Shown here: one piece after another, positions 1 through 5,491 of the stretch | Layout of the letters: the number at the start of each line of letters is the position of its first letter | How positions within the stretch are numbered: position 1 is the first letter of the stretch | Source of the DNA: Thermoplasmatota archaeon | GTDB taxonomy: Archaea; Thermoplasmatota; Thermoplasmata; UBA10834 | DNA length: 8,743 bases | Direction: 5' to 3' | Assembly (NCBI GenBank): GCA_030836605.1 | Contig: JAUPMC010000171.1 | Coordinates: 1 to 8,743, forward strand | Position numbers and translations under genes: made by a program | The notes under the pieces: model-generated | Databases searched by the model: none | What the model saw: the letters and a program-made list of their open reading frames with translations, nothing else | Told to the model about the DNA's origin: nothing

Positions 1-1
1 G

Positions 2-502
2 GTCGTCATGAAGGTCTGCTCCCCCAACATCCTGCACAAGACCGATGTCGGCGGCGTCGGGCTGGACGTGTCCAGAGACCAGTTCGAGCAGGAGTTCTCG
101 AAGATGACGGGCAAGTTCCCGAACGAGAACATACTGGTCGAGTCGATGCAGGACAGGAAGGTGGAGGTCATCGTCGGCCTCATCAACGACGCCACGTTCG
201 GCCTCACGATCATGTTCGGCCTGGGGGGCATCTACACCGAGGTCTACAAGGACGTGACCTTCAGGGTCGTGCCCATCAAGCGCGAGGACGCCGAGGAGAT
301 GCTCAGGGAGATCAAGGCCGCGCCCATACTCGAGGGATTCAGGAAGATCAAGGTCGACAGGGAAGGCATCGTGAACCTCCTGCTGGCCGTGTCGGCGTTC
401 GGCGAGAAGAACATGGACAAGCTCGACCAGATGGACCTGAACCCCGTGTTCATCAAGAGCAAGGGCGTGGTGGTCGTCGACGCCAAGATGCTTCTTAAAT
501 AG
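2..502 (+). CDS. ADP-forming acyl-CoA (acetyl-CoA) synthetase, beta/ATP-grasp part, 3' end only
   Basis: This enzyme family converts acyl-CoA, ADP and phosphate to acid, CoA and ATP in the cytoplasm, giving archaea substrate-level ATP from acetate or other acids. The frame is open to the left edge, and the first visible residues (VVMKVCSPNILHKTDVGGV) match the interior of the ATP-grasp domain, so the gene begins outside the window and the ATG at 8 is internal. Other family marks are the GLGGIYTEVYKDVTFRVVP stretch, the typical phosphate/nucleotide-binding segment, and DLNPVFI near the end, the usual metal/ATP-binding ending of this domain. The protein ends about 10 residues later, as beta chains do. 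I cannot tell whether it is a separate beta subunit (about 230 residues) or the end of a fused alpha-beta chain (about 700). Its Leu-Lys-stop codons form part of a TATA-like box for the next gene. Confidence 0.88.
   Translation, partial: VVMKVCSPNILHKTDVGGVGLDVSRDQFEQEFSKMTGKFPNENILVESMQDRKVEVIVGLINDATFGLTIMFGLGGIYTEVYKDVTFRVVPIKREDAEEMLREIKAAPILEGFRKIKVDREGIVNLLLAVSAFGEKNMDKLDQMDLNPVFIKSKGVVVVDAKMLLK
491..502 (+). promoter_or_regulatory. TATA-like box for the asd-pssA-mptD cluster
   Basis: CTTAAATAG is an AT-rich core in a GC-rich region and overlaps the last codons and stop of the preceding gene. A start of transcription about 25 bases downstream (near 523) would leave a leader of roughly 20 bases containing the strong ribosome binding site at 532-538. 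The placement fits an archaeal promoter, but the match is to a short motif only. Confidence 0.45.
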
Positions 503-531
503 ATGGTCTGTCCTGACCCGGCTCTGGGAAC

Positions 532-538
532 GGAGGTG
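532..538 (+). promoter_or_regulatory. Strong ribosome binding site deciding a TTG start
   Basis: GGAGGTG is complementary to the 3' end of archaeal 16S rRNA and lies 6 bases before TTG at 545. No ATG or GTG in this frame gives a sensible protein start nearby, so this site fixes the unusual TTG initiation codon of the decarboxylase gene. Confidence 0.75.
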
Positions 539-544
539 TCCTGA

Positions 545-1144
545 TTGATTGCCAGAGGCGGACGATTGTTCGTGTTCCTCAGCGCCGCGGCCGCCGTGGC
601 GCTCCTGCCCGTCTATGTCTACGCCTGCGCGGGCTTCGCTTGTTTCGCTGGATTCCTAGCGTTCGTGTTCAGGGACCCGGCGAGGCGCGCGGGCGCCGGG
701 ATAGTCGCGCCGGCCGACGGGACCGTGAGGGAGGTGGACCGCGAGAAGGGGCTCGTGTCCATATACCTGGCCTTGCGGAACGTACATGTCACCAGGGCGC
801 CCATCGACGGGGTGGTGTCGAGGATGGTCAGGCACCCAGGCAAGCACCTACCCGCGTTCAGCAAGCGCTCCCCGAACAACGAGCGCGTCGAGGTCACGAT
901 GGACACGAGCATCGGGACTGTCCTGATAACGCAGATGTCCGGCATCCTGGCCCGCAGGATCGTGCCATATGTCAGCGACGGGCACAACCTGGGCAAGGCG
1001 GACAAGCTCGGCCTGATAAGGTTCGGCTCCAGGGTCGACCTGGTCATGCCCCCGGGCAAAGTGGACATCAAGGTCGTGGTCGGGCAGAGGCTCCGTGCCG
1101 GCGTGACATGCGTGGCGGAGGTCTCAGATGACCGCGCTGGATAG
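545..1144 (+). CDS. asd: Archaetidylserine decarboxylase proenzyme (phosphatidylserine decarboxylase family, short type)
   Basis: Predicted to decarboxylate archaetidylserine to archaetidylethanolamine at the membrane, using a pyruvoyl group made by self-cleavage. The 199-residue chain starts with two hydrophobic segments (about 8-21 and 23-42) followed by FRDP, the usual junction of this family. The beta domain has APADG (55-59), the NVHVTRAPIDG segment and a PNNER stretch. IRFGSRVDL near the end holds the expected cleavage pair Gly161-Ser162, giving a beta chain of about 161 residues and an alpha chain of 38 with an N-terminal pyruvoyl. The length is normal for the short (PSD-A) type. The TTG start is chosen from the GGAGGTG site. 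The next gene, which makes the substrate, overlaps by 17 bases. The archaeol-based substrate is inferred from the archaeal context; bacterial short-type decarboxylases look similar. Confidence 0.92.
   Translation: MIARGGRLFVFLSAAAAVALLPVYVYACAGFACFAGFLAFVFRDPARRAGAGIVAPADGTVREVDREKGLVSIYLALRNVHVTRAPIDGVVSRMVRHPGKHLPAFSKRSPNNERVEVTMDTSIGTVLITQMSGILARRIVPYVSDGHNLGKADKLGLIRFGSRVDLVMPPGKVDIKVVVGQRLRAGVTCVAEVSDDRAG
1117..1122 (+). promoter_or_regulatory. Ribosome binding site for archaetidylserine synthase
   Basis: GGAGGT lies 5 bases before the ATG at 1128, inside the end of the decarboxylase gene. It supports that ATG as the start and suggests coupled translation of the two genes. Confidence 0.7.
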
Positions 1145-1904
1145 GGTCTCCCTCGGGGACCTGTTCACGCTCGCGAACGGGGCCCTCGGCTTCGTGGCGA
1201 TCGTGTACATCTTCGACAAGAACTACCTCTCGGCGATCAGCCTGCTCCTGCTCTCGATGGTCATGGACGGCCTGGACGGCTTCATGGCGCGCAGGTACGG
1301 CAGCAAGCACACGAGGGGGCAGGTCCTCGACTCGATATCCGACTCCATATCCTTCGCGTTCGCCCCCGCGCTCTTGATCTACGCGCAGTTCGAGGACCCG
1401 CTGGTGGCCCCTCTGCAGACCGTCCAGGACACGCTGGTGCTCGCGTGCGCGGTGTCGGTGCTCGTGTCAGGATTGTTCAGGCTCGCCAGGTTCAGCGCCG
1501 GGGGGTTCCAGCTGCCGCACTTCGCCGGTCTCCCGGCGCCCGGGGCGGCCCTGTTCATCCTGCTCATGTGCCTCCTCTTCGGCCCCGTGGAAGGGGCTGA
1601 GCCGACCGAGTACTACTTCTCGCTCGGGGAGTGCCCGGCCATCGTCCTCACGGCGGCCCTGGTCGCGAGTTTCCTCATGGCGTCGACCATACCCTATCCG
1701 AAGATACGCGGGAAGATGGCGGTCGCGAGTGGTGTCGGGATAGCGCTGGCACTGCTCCCGACGGCTGCTGGCATCGTCATGGTCGCCGACCAACAATTAT
1801 ATACAGCATTCTCACGTACGGCCACAGGCATCGCGCTGGCTCTGACCATCGCGTACCTTGTAGGGGGGCCGCTGTACGAGAGACGCAAGAGAGAAGCACT
1901 CTGA
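1128..1904 (+). CDS. pssA: Archaetidylserine synthase (CDP-alcohol phosphatidyltransferase family)
   Basis: Predicted to join L-serine to CDP-archaeol, giving archaetidylserine and CMP, within the membrane. The 258-residue protein carries the complete CDP-alcohol phosphotransferase signature: Asp47, Asp50-Gly51, Ala54-Arg55, Gly64, Asp68 and Asp72, with exactly the family spacing. It is strongly hydrophobic throughout, with about seven or eight likely membrane helices. An Asn-Gly pair at 17-18 precedes the signature. The substrate call (serine rather than glycerol phosphate or inositol) rests mainly on the adjacent, overlapping decarboxylase, which would act on the product; the family fold alone does not settle it. 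Start ATG is supported by GGAGGT 5 bases upstream. Residues 222-230 are encoded by AT-rich codons unlike the rest of the gene. The stop lies within the open frame of the following aldolase. Confidence 0.9.
   Translation: MTALDRVSLGDLFTLANGALGFVAIVYIFDKNYLSAISLLLLSMVMDGLDGFMARRYGSKHTRGQVLDSISDSISFAFAPALLIYAQFEDPLVAPLQTVQDTLVLACAVSVLVSGLFRLARFSAGGFQLPHFAGLPAPGAALFILLMCLLFGPVEGAEPTEYYFSLGECPAIVLTAALVASFLMASTIPYPKIRGKMAVASGVGIALALLPTAAGIVMVADQQLYTAFSRTATGIALALTIAYLVGGPLYERRKREAL
1797..1803 (+). promoter_or_regulatory. Possible internal TATA box inside pssA
   Basis: TTATATA sits in a short AT-rich patch (CAACAATTATATACAGCA, 1791-1808) of an otherwise GC-rich gene. Transcription would begin near 1825, about 50-80 bases before the expected start of the dihydroneopterin aldolase. 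It could serve as a separate promoter for that gene, or be only a chance run of codons. Confidence 0.25.
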
Positions 1905-2268
1905 GAAGTACTTCGAGTGCTCCGACTCCGAGAGGGCCGCCTTCGAGGCCGGGATCAAGCTGGGGACGATATACCATCAGTATGTCGGCGTCCCGGTGAG
2001 CGCGGAGAACGCCGAGACCCTCGAGAGGGCGATGGAGGCCGGGAGCATGGTCCAGCCCTTCGTCGAGAGCGTCAAGGTCCGGATCGACCGGTCGAAGCTG
2101 AAGGAGAAGGTCGGCCAGTTCGACTACGTCTCCCTCACCGGCGAGATGCTAGACGTCGAGCTCAGGATCGACTACAAGGGGAGCAAGGTCGACGCCGGCA
2201 TGAGGTTCGCGAAGGAGATGAACTACCCCCTCATGTTCGTGAAGAGGGTAAGGAAGGAGCTGGACTAG
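1891..2268 (+). CDS. mptD: Archaeal dihydroneopterin aldolase (MptD/DUF372 family); start codon not identifiable
   Basis: Predicted to cleave 7,8-dihydroneopterin to 6-hydroxymethyl-7,8-dihydropterin and glycolaldehyde, a cytoplasmic step in methanopterin or folate-type cofactor synthesis. The frame reads CSDSERAAFEAGIKLG, then YHQYVGVPVS, VQPFVESV, SLTGEMLDVE and MNYPLMFVK, which I recognise as the archaeal DUF372 pattern. From memory of the Methanocaldococcus enzyme, catalytic Glu25, His35 and Gln61 correspond to the Glu at codon 1945, the His at 1975 and the Gln at 2053; the mutual spacings of 10 and 36 match. The only standard start codon in frame is GTG at 1996, which would remove that Glu and His. 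The frame is open from 1864, so the true start probably lies around 1873-1906, overlapping the pssA stop at 1902-1904. The start given here is therefore an estimate. The cause could be a non-standard start codon or a base error in the sequence. Confidence 0.82.
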   Translation, partial: EKHSEKYFECSDSERAAFEAGIKLGTIYHQYVGVPVSAENAETLERAMEAGSMVQPFVESVKVRIDRSKLKEKVGQFDYVSLTGEMLDVELRIDYKGSKVDAGMRFAKEMNYPLMFVKRVRKELD

Positions 2269-2276
2269 GCCGTCCC

Positions 2277-2291
2277 GCCTGCCGGGCAGGC
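2277..2291 (+). terminator. GC-rich hairpin just after mptD
   Basis: GCCTGC and GCAGGC can pair as a 6-base-pair stem around a CGG loop, 8 bases after the aldolase stop codon. No T-rich tract follows directly. It may mark or stabilise the 3' end of the upstream transcript. Archaeal termination usually relies on T-runs, so the terminator role is uncertain. Confidence 0.35.
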
Positions 2292-2320
2292 TGCGAGTGT
2301 TGAACATTTATGACACACAT

Positions 2321-2330
2321 CATATATTTG
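2321..2330 (+). promoter_or_regulatory. TATA box for the THEP1-trm1 pair
   Basis: CATATATTTG is the most AT-rich part of the 105-base gap between 2269 and 2373. A transcription start near 2350 would leave a leader of about 24 bases that includes the GGTGAT site at 2365-2370. A weaker alternative, ACATTTATG, lies at 2304-2312. Confidence 0.5.
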
Positions 2331-2364
2331 GAAGGCTATACAGGCGGCGTTTGTGCCGCGCTGC

Positions 2365-2370
2365 GGTGAT
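2365..2370 (+). promoter_or_regulatory. Ribosome binding site for the THEP1-type NTPase
   Basis: GGTGAT matches the anti-Shine-Dalgarno end of archaeal 16S rRNA and ends 3 bases before ATG 2374. It favours that ATG over the in-frame GTG at 2353, which lies seven codons upstream, close to the predicted transcription start. Confidence 0.55.
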
Positions 2371-2373
2371 TCT

Positions 2374-2919
2374 ATGGCGAGAGGTATCAAGATCGGCATC
2401 ACTGGTCTCCCGGGAGCGGGCAAGACCCAGGCACTCGTCAAGGTCATCGAGATGCTCGAGGAGGAGGGGCTCGTCGTCGGCGGCATGGTCACGGAGCCGA
2501 TCATCGAGGGCGGGAAGCGCGCAGGGTTCTACGTCATGGACTGGAAGACCAAGAGGAAGGCCGTGTTCGCGCACACGGACACCGAGTCCAAGTTCTGCGT
2601 CGGCAAGTACGGCGTGAACCTGGAGAGCCTCGACACCGTGGGCGTAGAGGCGCTCGTGGACGCCAGCAAGAACGCGGATGTCATCGTGATAGACGAGGTC
2701 GGGAAGATGGAGGTCGAGTCCGACAAGTTCGTCAAGGCGGTCAAGGACGCCATGGAAGTGGACAAGCCCATAATACTCACGCTCCACAAGAAGTCCAGGA
2801 ACCCGCTGCTCCAGGACATCAGGCGCAGGGACGACGTGCGCATACTCGAGGTCACGCCCATCAACAGGAACCTGCTCCCGTACAAGATCATCAAACTCAT
2901 GAAGGGCGAGTACGTGTGA
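2374..2919 (+). CDS. THEP1-type nucleoside-triphosphatase (NTPase_1/DUF265 family)
   Basis: A P-loop NTPase of the THEP1 family, whose studied members hydrolyse ATP, GTP and other nucleoside triphosphates slowly; the cell role is unknown. With ATG 2374 the protein has 181 residues, normal for the family. Walker A is GLPGAGKT at 11-18 right after a beta strand, as in all members. Walker B is VIVIDEVGKME with Asp107-Glu108, including the family's characteristic DEVGKME stretch. GGMVTEPI and the GFYVMDW segment also fit. The late ILEVTPINRNLLPYKII stretch resembles the usual C-terminal end, in which family members often carry an Asn-Arg pair. The gene overlaps trm1 by four bases (GTGA), so the two are probably cotranslated, which hints at a link with tRNA modification or nucleotide housekeeping without proving it. 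Confidence 0.9.
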   Translation: MARGIKIGITGLPGAGKTQALVKVIEMLEEEGLVVGGMVTEPIIEGGKRAGFYVMDWKTKRKAVFAHTDTESKFCVGKYGVNLESLDTVGVEALVDASKNADVIVIDEVGKMEVESDKFVKAVKDAMEVDKPIILTLHKKSRNPLLQDIRRRDDVRILEVTPINRNLLPYKIIKLMKGEYV

Positions 2920-4022
2920 ACTCCTCGACGCTCGTCAAGGTCATCGAAGGCACGACGGAGCTGCTCGTGCCCGAGGCTTTCTGCAAGAAGGGGCCGGGCA
3001 CGAGGACGGGCGAGGTGTTCTACAACAAGCAGATGGAGTTCGGTCGCGACGTGTCCGTCATGTTCGGGCGCGCCGTGTTCAAGGAAGGCGACAAGATACT
3101 GGACGGGCTCGCCGCGTCGGGGGCCCGGGGGCTCAGGCTGGCGAACGAGACCGGGGTCCGGGCGGACTTCGTCCTGAACGACCGCAACCTGGCCGCGGCG
3201 GTCCTGATGAAGGAGAACGCCTCCGCGAACAGCCTGGACCATGTCAGGGTGCTGTGCAGGGACTTCAGGGCGCTCATGGCGGAGGAGCAGTTCGACTACA
3301 TCGACATCGACCCGTTCGGGACACCCGTGGACTTCATCAACTCCGCCATCCAGGGCTGCAGGAACAAGGGCACCATCGCCGTCACGGCCACCGACACCGC
3401 CCCGCTGTACGGCACCTACCCGAGGACTTCGCTGAGGAGGTACGGAGCACTCTCCCAGAGGTCGCCCTTCGCGCACGAGACCGGGCTGCGCATACTGGTC
3501 GGGTTCATGGTCCGAGAGGCGGCGAGGCATGACAGGGCGTGCGAGCCGCTCCTGTGCTACCACACGGACCACTACTTCAAGTGCTACGTCAGGGTCGTCA
3601 ACGGCGCGGCGCGCGCGGACGCCGCGATCAAGAAGCTGGGGTACGCGCGCTTCGACAAGGCGTCCCTCGAGAGGTCCGTCTCGGACCGCCGAGAGGACAA
3701 GGCGGACGCGGGGCCGATCTGGACCGGGCAGCTACTCTCGGGCCAGCTCCTGGAGGAGATGAGGCCCTCCAAGGACCTCGGGACCTCGGTGAGGTGCGAG
3801 AAGTACCTCACGCTCTGGAAGGAGGAGGAGTCCTCCCCGGTCCTCTTCTACAAGATGGACGAGCTCGCGAAGCGGACGAAACACTCGCCCCCGAAGCTCC
3901 AGGCCATGGTCGAGAAGCTCCTTGAGAACGGATTCAAGTCGTCCAGGACCCACTTCGACCCCAAGGGCCTGAAGACGGACGCGCCCCTGGACGAGCTGCT
4001 GCGGCTGTACAAGGACTGTTGA
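2916..4022 (+). CDS. trm1: tRNA (guanine-26-N2/N2)-dimethyltransferase
   Basis: Transfers two methyl groups from S-adenosylmethionine to N2 of guanine 26, at the junction of the D and anticodon stems of tRNA, which helps correct folding. The 368 residues are near the usual archaeal length of about 380. Visible marks: VKVIEGTTELLVPE at the N-terminus, FYNKQMEFGRDVSV, the cofactor-binding LDGLAASGARGLR, and DPFG at 132-135 (the DPF/Y-type catalytic motif IV seen in amino-group methylases). ATDTAPLYGTYP follows, then the C-terminal Trm1 domain with HTDHYFKCYVRV and a winged-helix-like end (SSRTHFDPKGLKTD). Translation begins at GTG 2916, overlapping the upstream TGA as GTGA. No strong ribosome binding site is visible, so reinitiation by ribosomes finishing the NTPase gene is likely. 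Confidence 0.95.
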   Translation: MNSSTLVKVIEGTTELLVPEAFCKKGPGTRTGEVFYNKQMEFGRDVSVMFGRAVFKEGDKILDGLAASGARGLRLANETGVRADFVLNDRNLAAAVLMKENASANSLDHVRVLCRDFRALMAEEQFDYIDIDPFGTPVDFINSAIQGCRNKGTIAVTATDTAPLYGTYPRTSLRRYGALSQRSPFAHETGLRILVGFMVREAARHDRACEPLLCYHTDHYFKCYVRVVNGAARADAAIKKLGYARFDKASLERSVSDRREDKADAGPIWTGQLLSGQLLEEMRPSKDLGTSVRCEKYLTLWKEEESSPVLFYKMDELAKRTKHSPPKLQAMVEKLLENGFKSSRTHFDPKGLKTDAPLDELLRLYKDC

Positions 4023-4054
4023 CACCCGCGACTCGCCACGCAGTACATTCTAAT

Positions 4055-4063
4055 CTTTAAATA
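4055..4063 (+). promoter_or_regulatory. TATA box for purA
   Basis: CTTTAAATA lies in the 71-base gap after trm1. Counting about 25 bases from its centre puts the transcript start near 4084, about 10 bases before ATG 4094 and downstream of the in-frame TTG at 4076. This supports the ATG and implies a very short leader; no ribosome binding site is seen. Confidence 0.6.
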
Positions 4064-4093
4064 CGACCGCTCGGCTTGTCCTATCGGGTTAAG

Positions 4094-5401
4094 ATGCCGT
4101 CGTTGGCTGTCGTAGGCTCACAGTGGGGCGATGAGGGCAAGGGGAAGATAGTCGACTACCTCGCGCAAGAGGCTCATGTCGTCGTGCGGTTCCAGGGCGG
4201 GAACAACGCTGGCCACAGCGTCATGATCGGCGAGGAGCTCTTCAAGCTGCACCACCTGCCCTCGGGCATACTCAGGAAGGGCAAACTGGCGGTCATAGGC
4301 AACGGCGTCGTCATAGACCCCGCGGTCCTCATCAAGGAGATAGACGCGCTCGAGTCGCGAGGAGTGAGCGTCGCGAACCTGAGGATCAGCGACAGGGCAC
4401 ATGTCATCCTCCCGTACCACAGGCTCCTGGACGGCGCCGAGGAGCGCCTCAGGAAGGGCGCGAAGGTCGGCACGACCGGGCGCGGCATCGGGCCCGCATA
4501 CGCTGACAAGGCGACCAGGCTCGGCGTCCGGATGGGCGACCTCGTGGACGTGGACCTCCTCAAGGCGAAGCTCGATTTCGCGGTCCCCCTCAAGCAGAAG
4601 TACCTCGAGATGTGCGGGGACGACTCCAGGCTCGACGGCAGGGCGATCATGGCGGAGTATTCGGCCCACGGCAGGCGCCTGAAGCCGTACGTGACGGACA
4701 CAGGGGCGGTCGTCAGGGACGCGCTCAAGAGGAAGAGGAACATACTGTTCGAGGGTGCCCAGGGGACCATGCTGGACATAGACCACGGCACCTATCCGTA
4801 CGTCACATCGTCCACGACCGTGGCGAGCAACGCGGCCTCCGGGTCGGGAGTCCCGCCGTCCGCGGTGGGCGAAGTCTTCGGTGTCGTGAAGGCGTATACC
4901 ACGCGCGTCGGCGAGGGGCCATTCCCCACGGAGCTCCTGGACGAGACGGGCGCATCGATCGCGGACAAGGGCGGCGAGTTCGGCACCACGACCGGCAGGG
5001 CGAGGCGGTGCGGGTGGCTGGACCTGATGGTCACGAAGTACGCGCACGCGTTGAGTGGGTTCACCGGCATCGCGATGACCAAGATCGACGTCCTCGGGGG
5101 CTTCGACGAGGTCAAGGTGTGCACCCACTACAGGCTCGACAAGAAGAAGATCTCCGGCATCCCCGCGGACCTCAGAGTGCTCGCGCGGTGCGAGCCCGTG
5201 TACAAGACGCTCGGAGGCTGGGAGGACCTGGAGGGCGCCACCTTGGAGAAGGTGCTCAAGAAGGGGTTCTCCGCCCTGCCCGGGAACATGAGGGCGTATG
5301 TGAGGTTCGTCGAGAAGGAGATGGGCGTCCCCGTGACGATGCTCGGCCTCGGCAGACGGAGGAACGAGCTGCTCGACCTGAGGAAGCGCAAGTGGAAGTA
5401 G
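4094..5401 (+). CDS. purA: Adenylosuccinate synthetase
   Basis: Catalyses GTP-dependent joining of IMP and aspartate to adenylosuccinate, the first committed step from IMP to AMP, in the cytoplasm. The 435-residue chain has all the family landmarks. QWGDEGKGK at 10-18 carries the GTP loop and catalytic Asp13. GNNAGH ends in catalytic His41. TGRGIGPAYADK forms the IMP-binding region. EGAQGTMLDIDHGTYPYVTSS and GPFPTE follow. FGTTTGRARR at 296-305 is the aspartate-binding loop. TKIDVLGGFDEVKVC is the guanine-binding region, and GLGRRRNE lies near the end. Asp13 and His41 fall at the same numbers as in the E. coli enzyme when ATG 4094 is used, which supports this start over TTG 4076. It appears to be a single-gene unit with its own promoter; no other purine gene is adjacent. 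Confidence 0.97.
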   Translation: MPSLAVVGSQWGDEGKGKIVDYLAQEAHVVVRFQGGNNAGHSVMIGEELFKLHHLPSGILRKGKLAVIGNGVVIDPAVLIKEIDALESRGVSVANLRISDRAHVILPYHRLLDGAEERLRKGAKVGTTGRGIGPAYADKATRLGVRMGDLVDVDLLKAKLDFAVPLKQKYLEMCGDDSRLDGRAIMAEYSAHGRRLKPYVTDTGAVVRDALKRKRNILFEGAQGTMLDIDHGTYPYVTSSTTVASNAASGSGVPPSAVGEVFGVVKAYTTRVGEGPFPTELLDETGASIADKGGEFGTTTGRARRCGWLDLMVTKYAHALSGFTGIAMTKIDVLGGFDEVKVCTHYRLDKKKISGIPADLRVLARCEPVYKTLGGWEDLEGATLEKVLKKGFSALPGNMRAYVRFVEKEMGVPVTMLGLGRRRNELLDLRKRKWK

Positions 5402-5423
5402 GCCGATCCCACGCATGCTGGCA

Positions 5424-5441
5424 GGGCCCGGAAACGGGCCC
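5424..5441 (+). terminator. Perfect GC hairpin with GAAA loop between purA and topA
   Basis: GGGCCCG and CGGGCCC form a perfect 7-base-pair stem closed by a GAAA (GNRA) tetraloop, 22 bases after the purA stop and 20 bases before the topA TATA region. No T-run follows, so it may stabilise or help end the purA transcript rather than act as a classical terminator. Confidence 0.45.
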
Positions 5442-5461
5442 GACGGGGCCACCCATCATCA

Positions 5462-5470
5462 TTATATAAA
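5462..5470 (+). promoter_or_regulatory. TATA box for topA (leaderless arrangement)
   Basis: TTATATAAA is the clearest TATA box in the window. Its centre is about 26 bases before the A of ATG 5492, so transcription should start at or next to the start codon. No ribosome binding site precedes the ATG. Both points suggest a leaderless messenger, which is common in archaea. Confidence 0.7.
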
Positions 5471-5491
5471 CGGCCAATCATCCAACCCCAG

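Noticed and set aside
2298..2318. Loose inverted repeat GTGT...ACAC near the THEP1 promoter as an operator
   Set aside because: Only four outer bases pair on each side with little inner symmetry; this is expected by chance.
2353..2373. GTG 2353 as the start of the THEP1-type gene
   Set aside because: It adds seven residues before the family's N-terminal strand and lies almost at the predicted transcript start, while ATG 2374 has its own GGTGAT site.
2529..3572. Long minus-strand open frame (347 codons) opposite the THEP1 gene and trm1
   Set aside because: It spans the junction of two well-supported genes on the other strand, and its composition is that of a GC-driven shadow frame.
4076..4093. 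TTG 4076 as the start of purA
   Set aside because: It lies only about 17 bases from the TATA box centre, upstream of the likely transcript start, and catalytic residue numbering fits ATG 4094.
4118..5452. Long minus-strand open frame (444 codons) opposite purA
   Set aside because: It is antisense to a complete adenylosuccinate synthetase, is rich in Arg, Pro, Val and His as expected from mirrored GC-rich codons, and matches no family I know.
4612..5469. Plus-strand open frame of 285 codons in another frame of purA
   Set aside because: Composed mostly of Arg, Gly, His and Ala with no motif; it overlaps the conserved core of purA.
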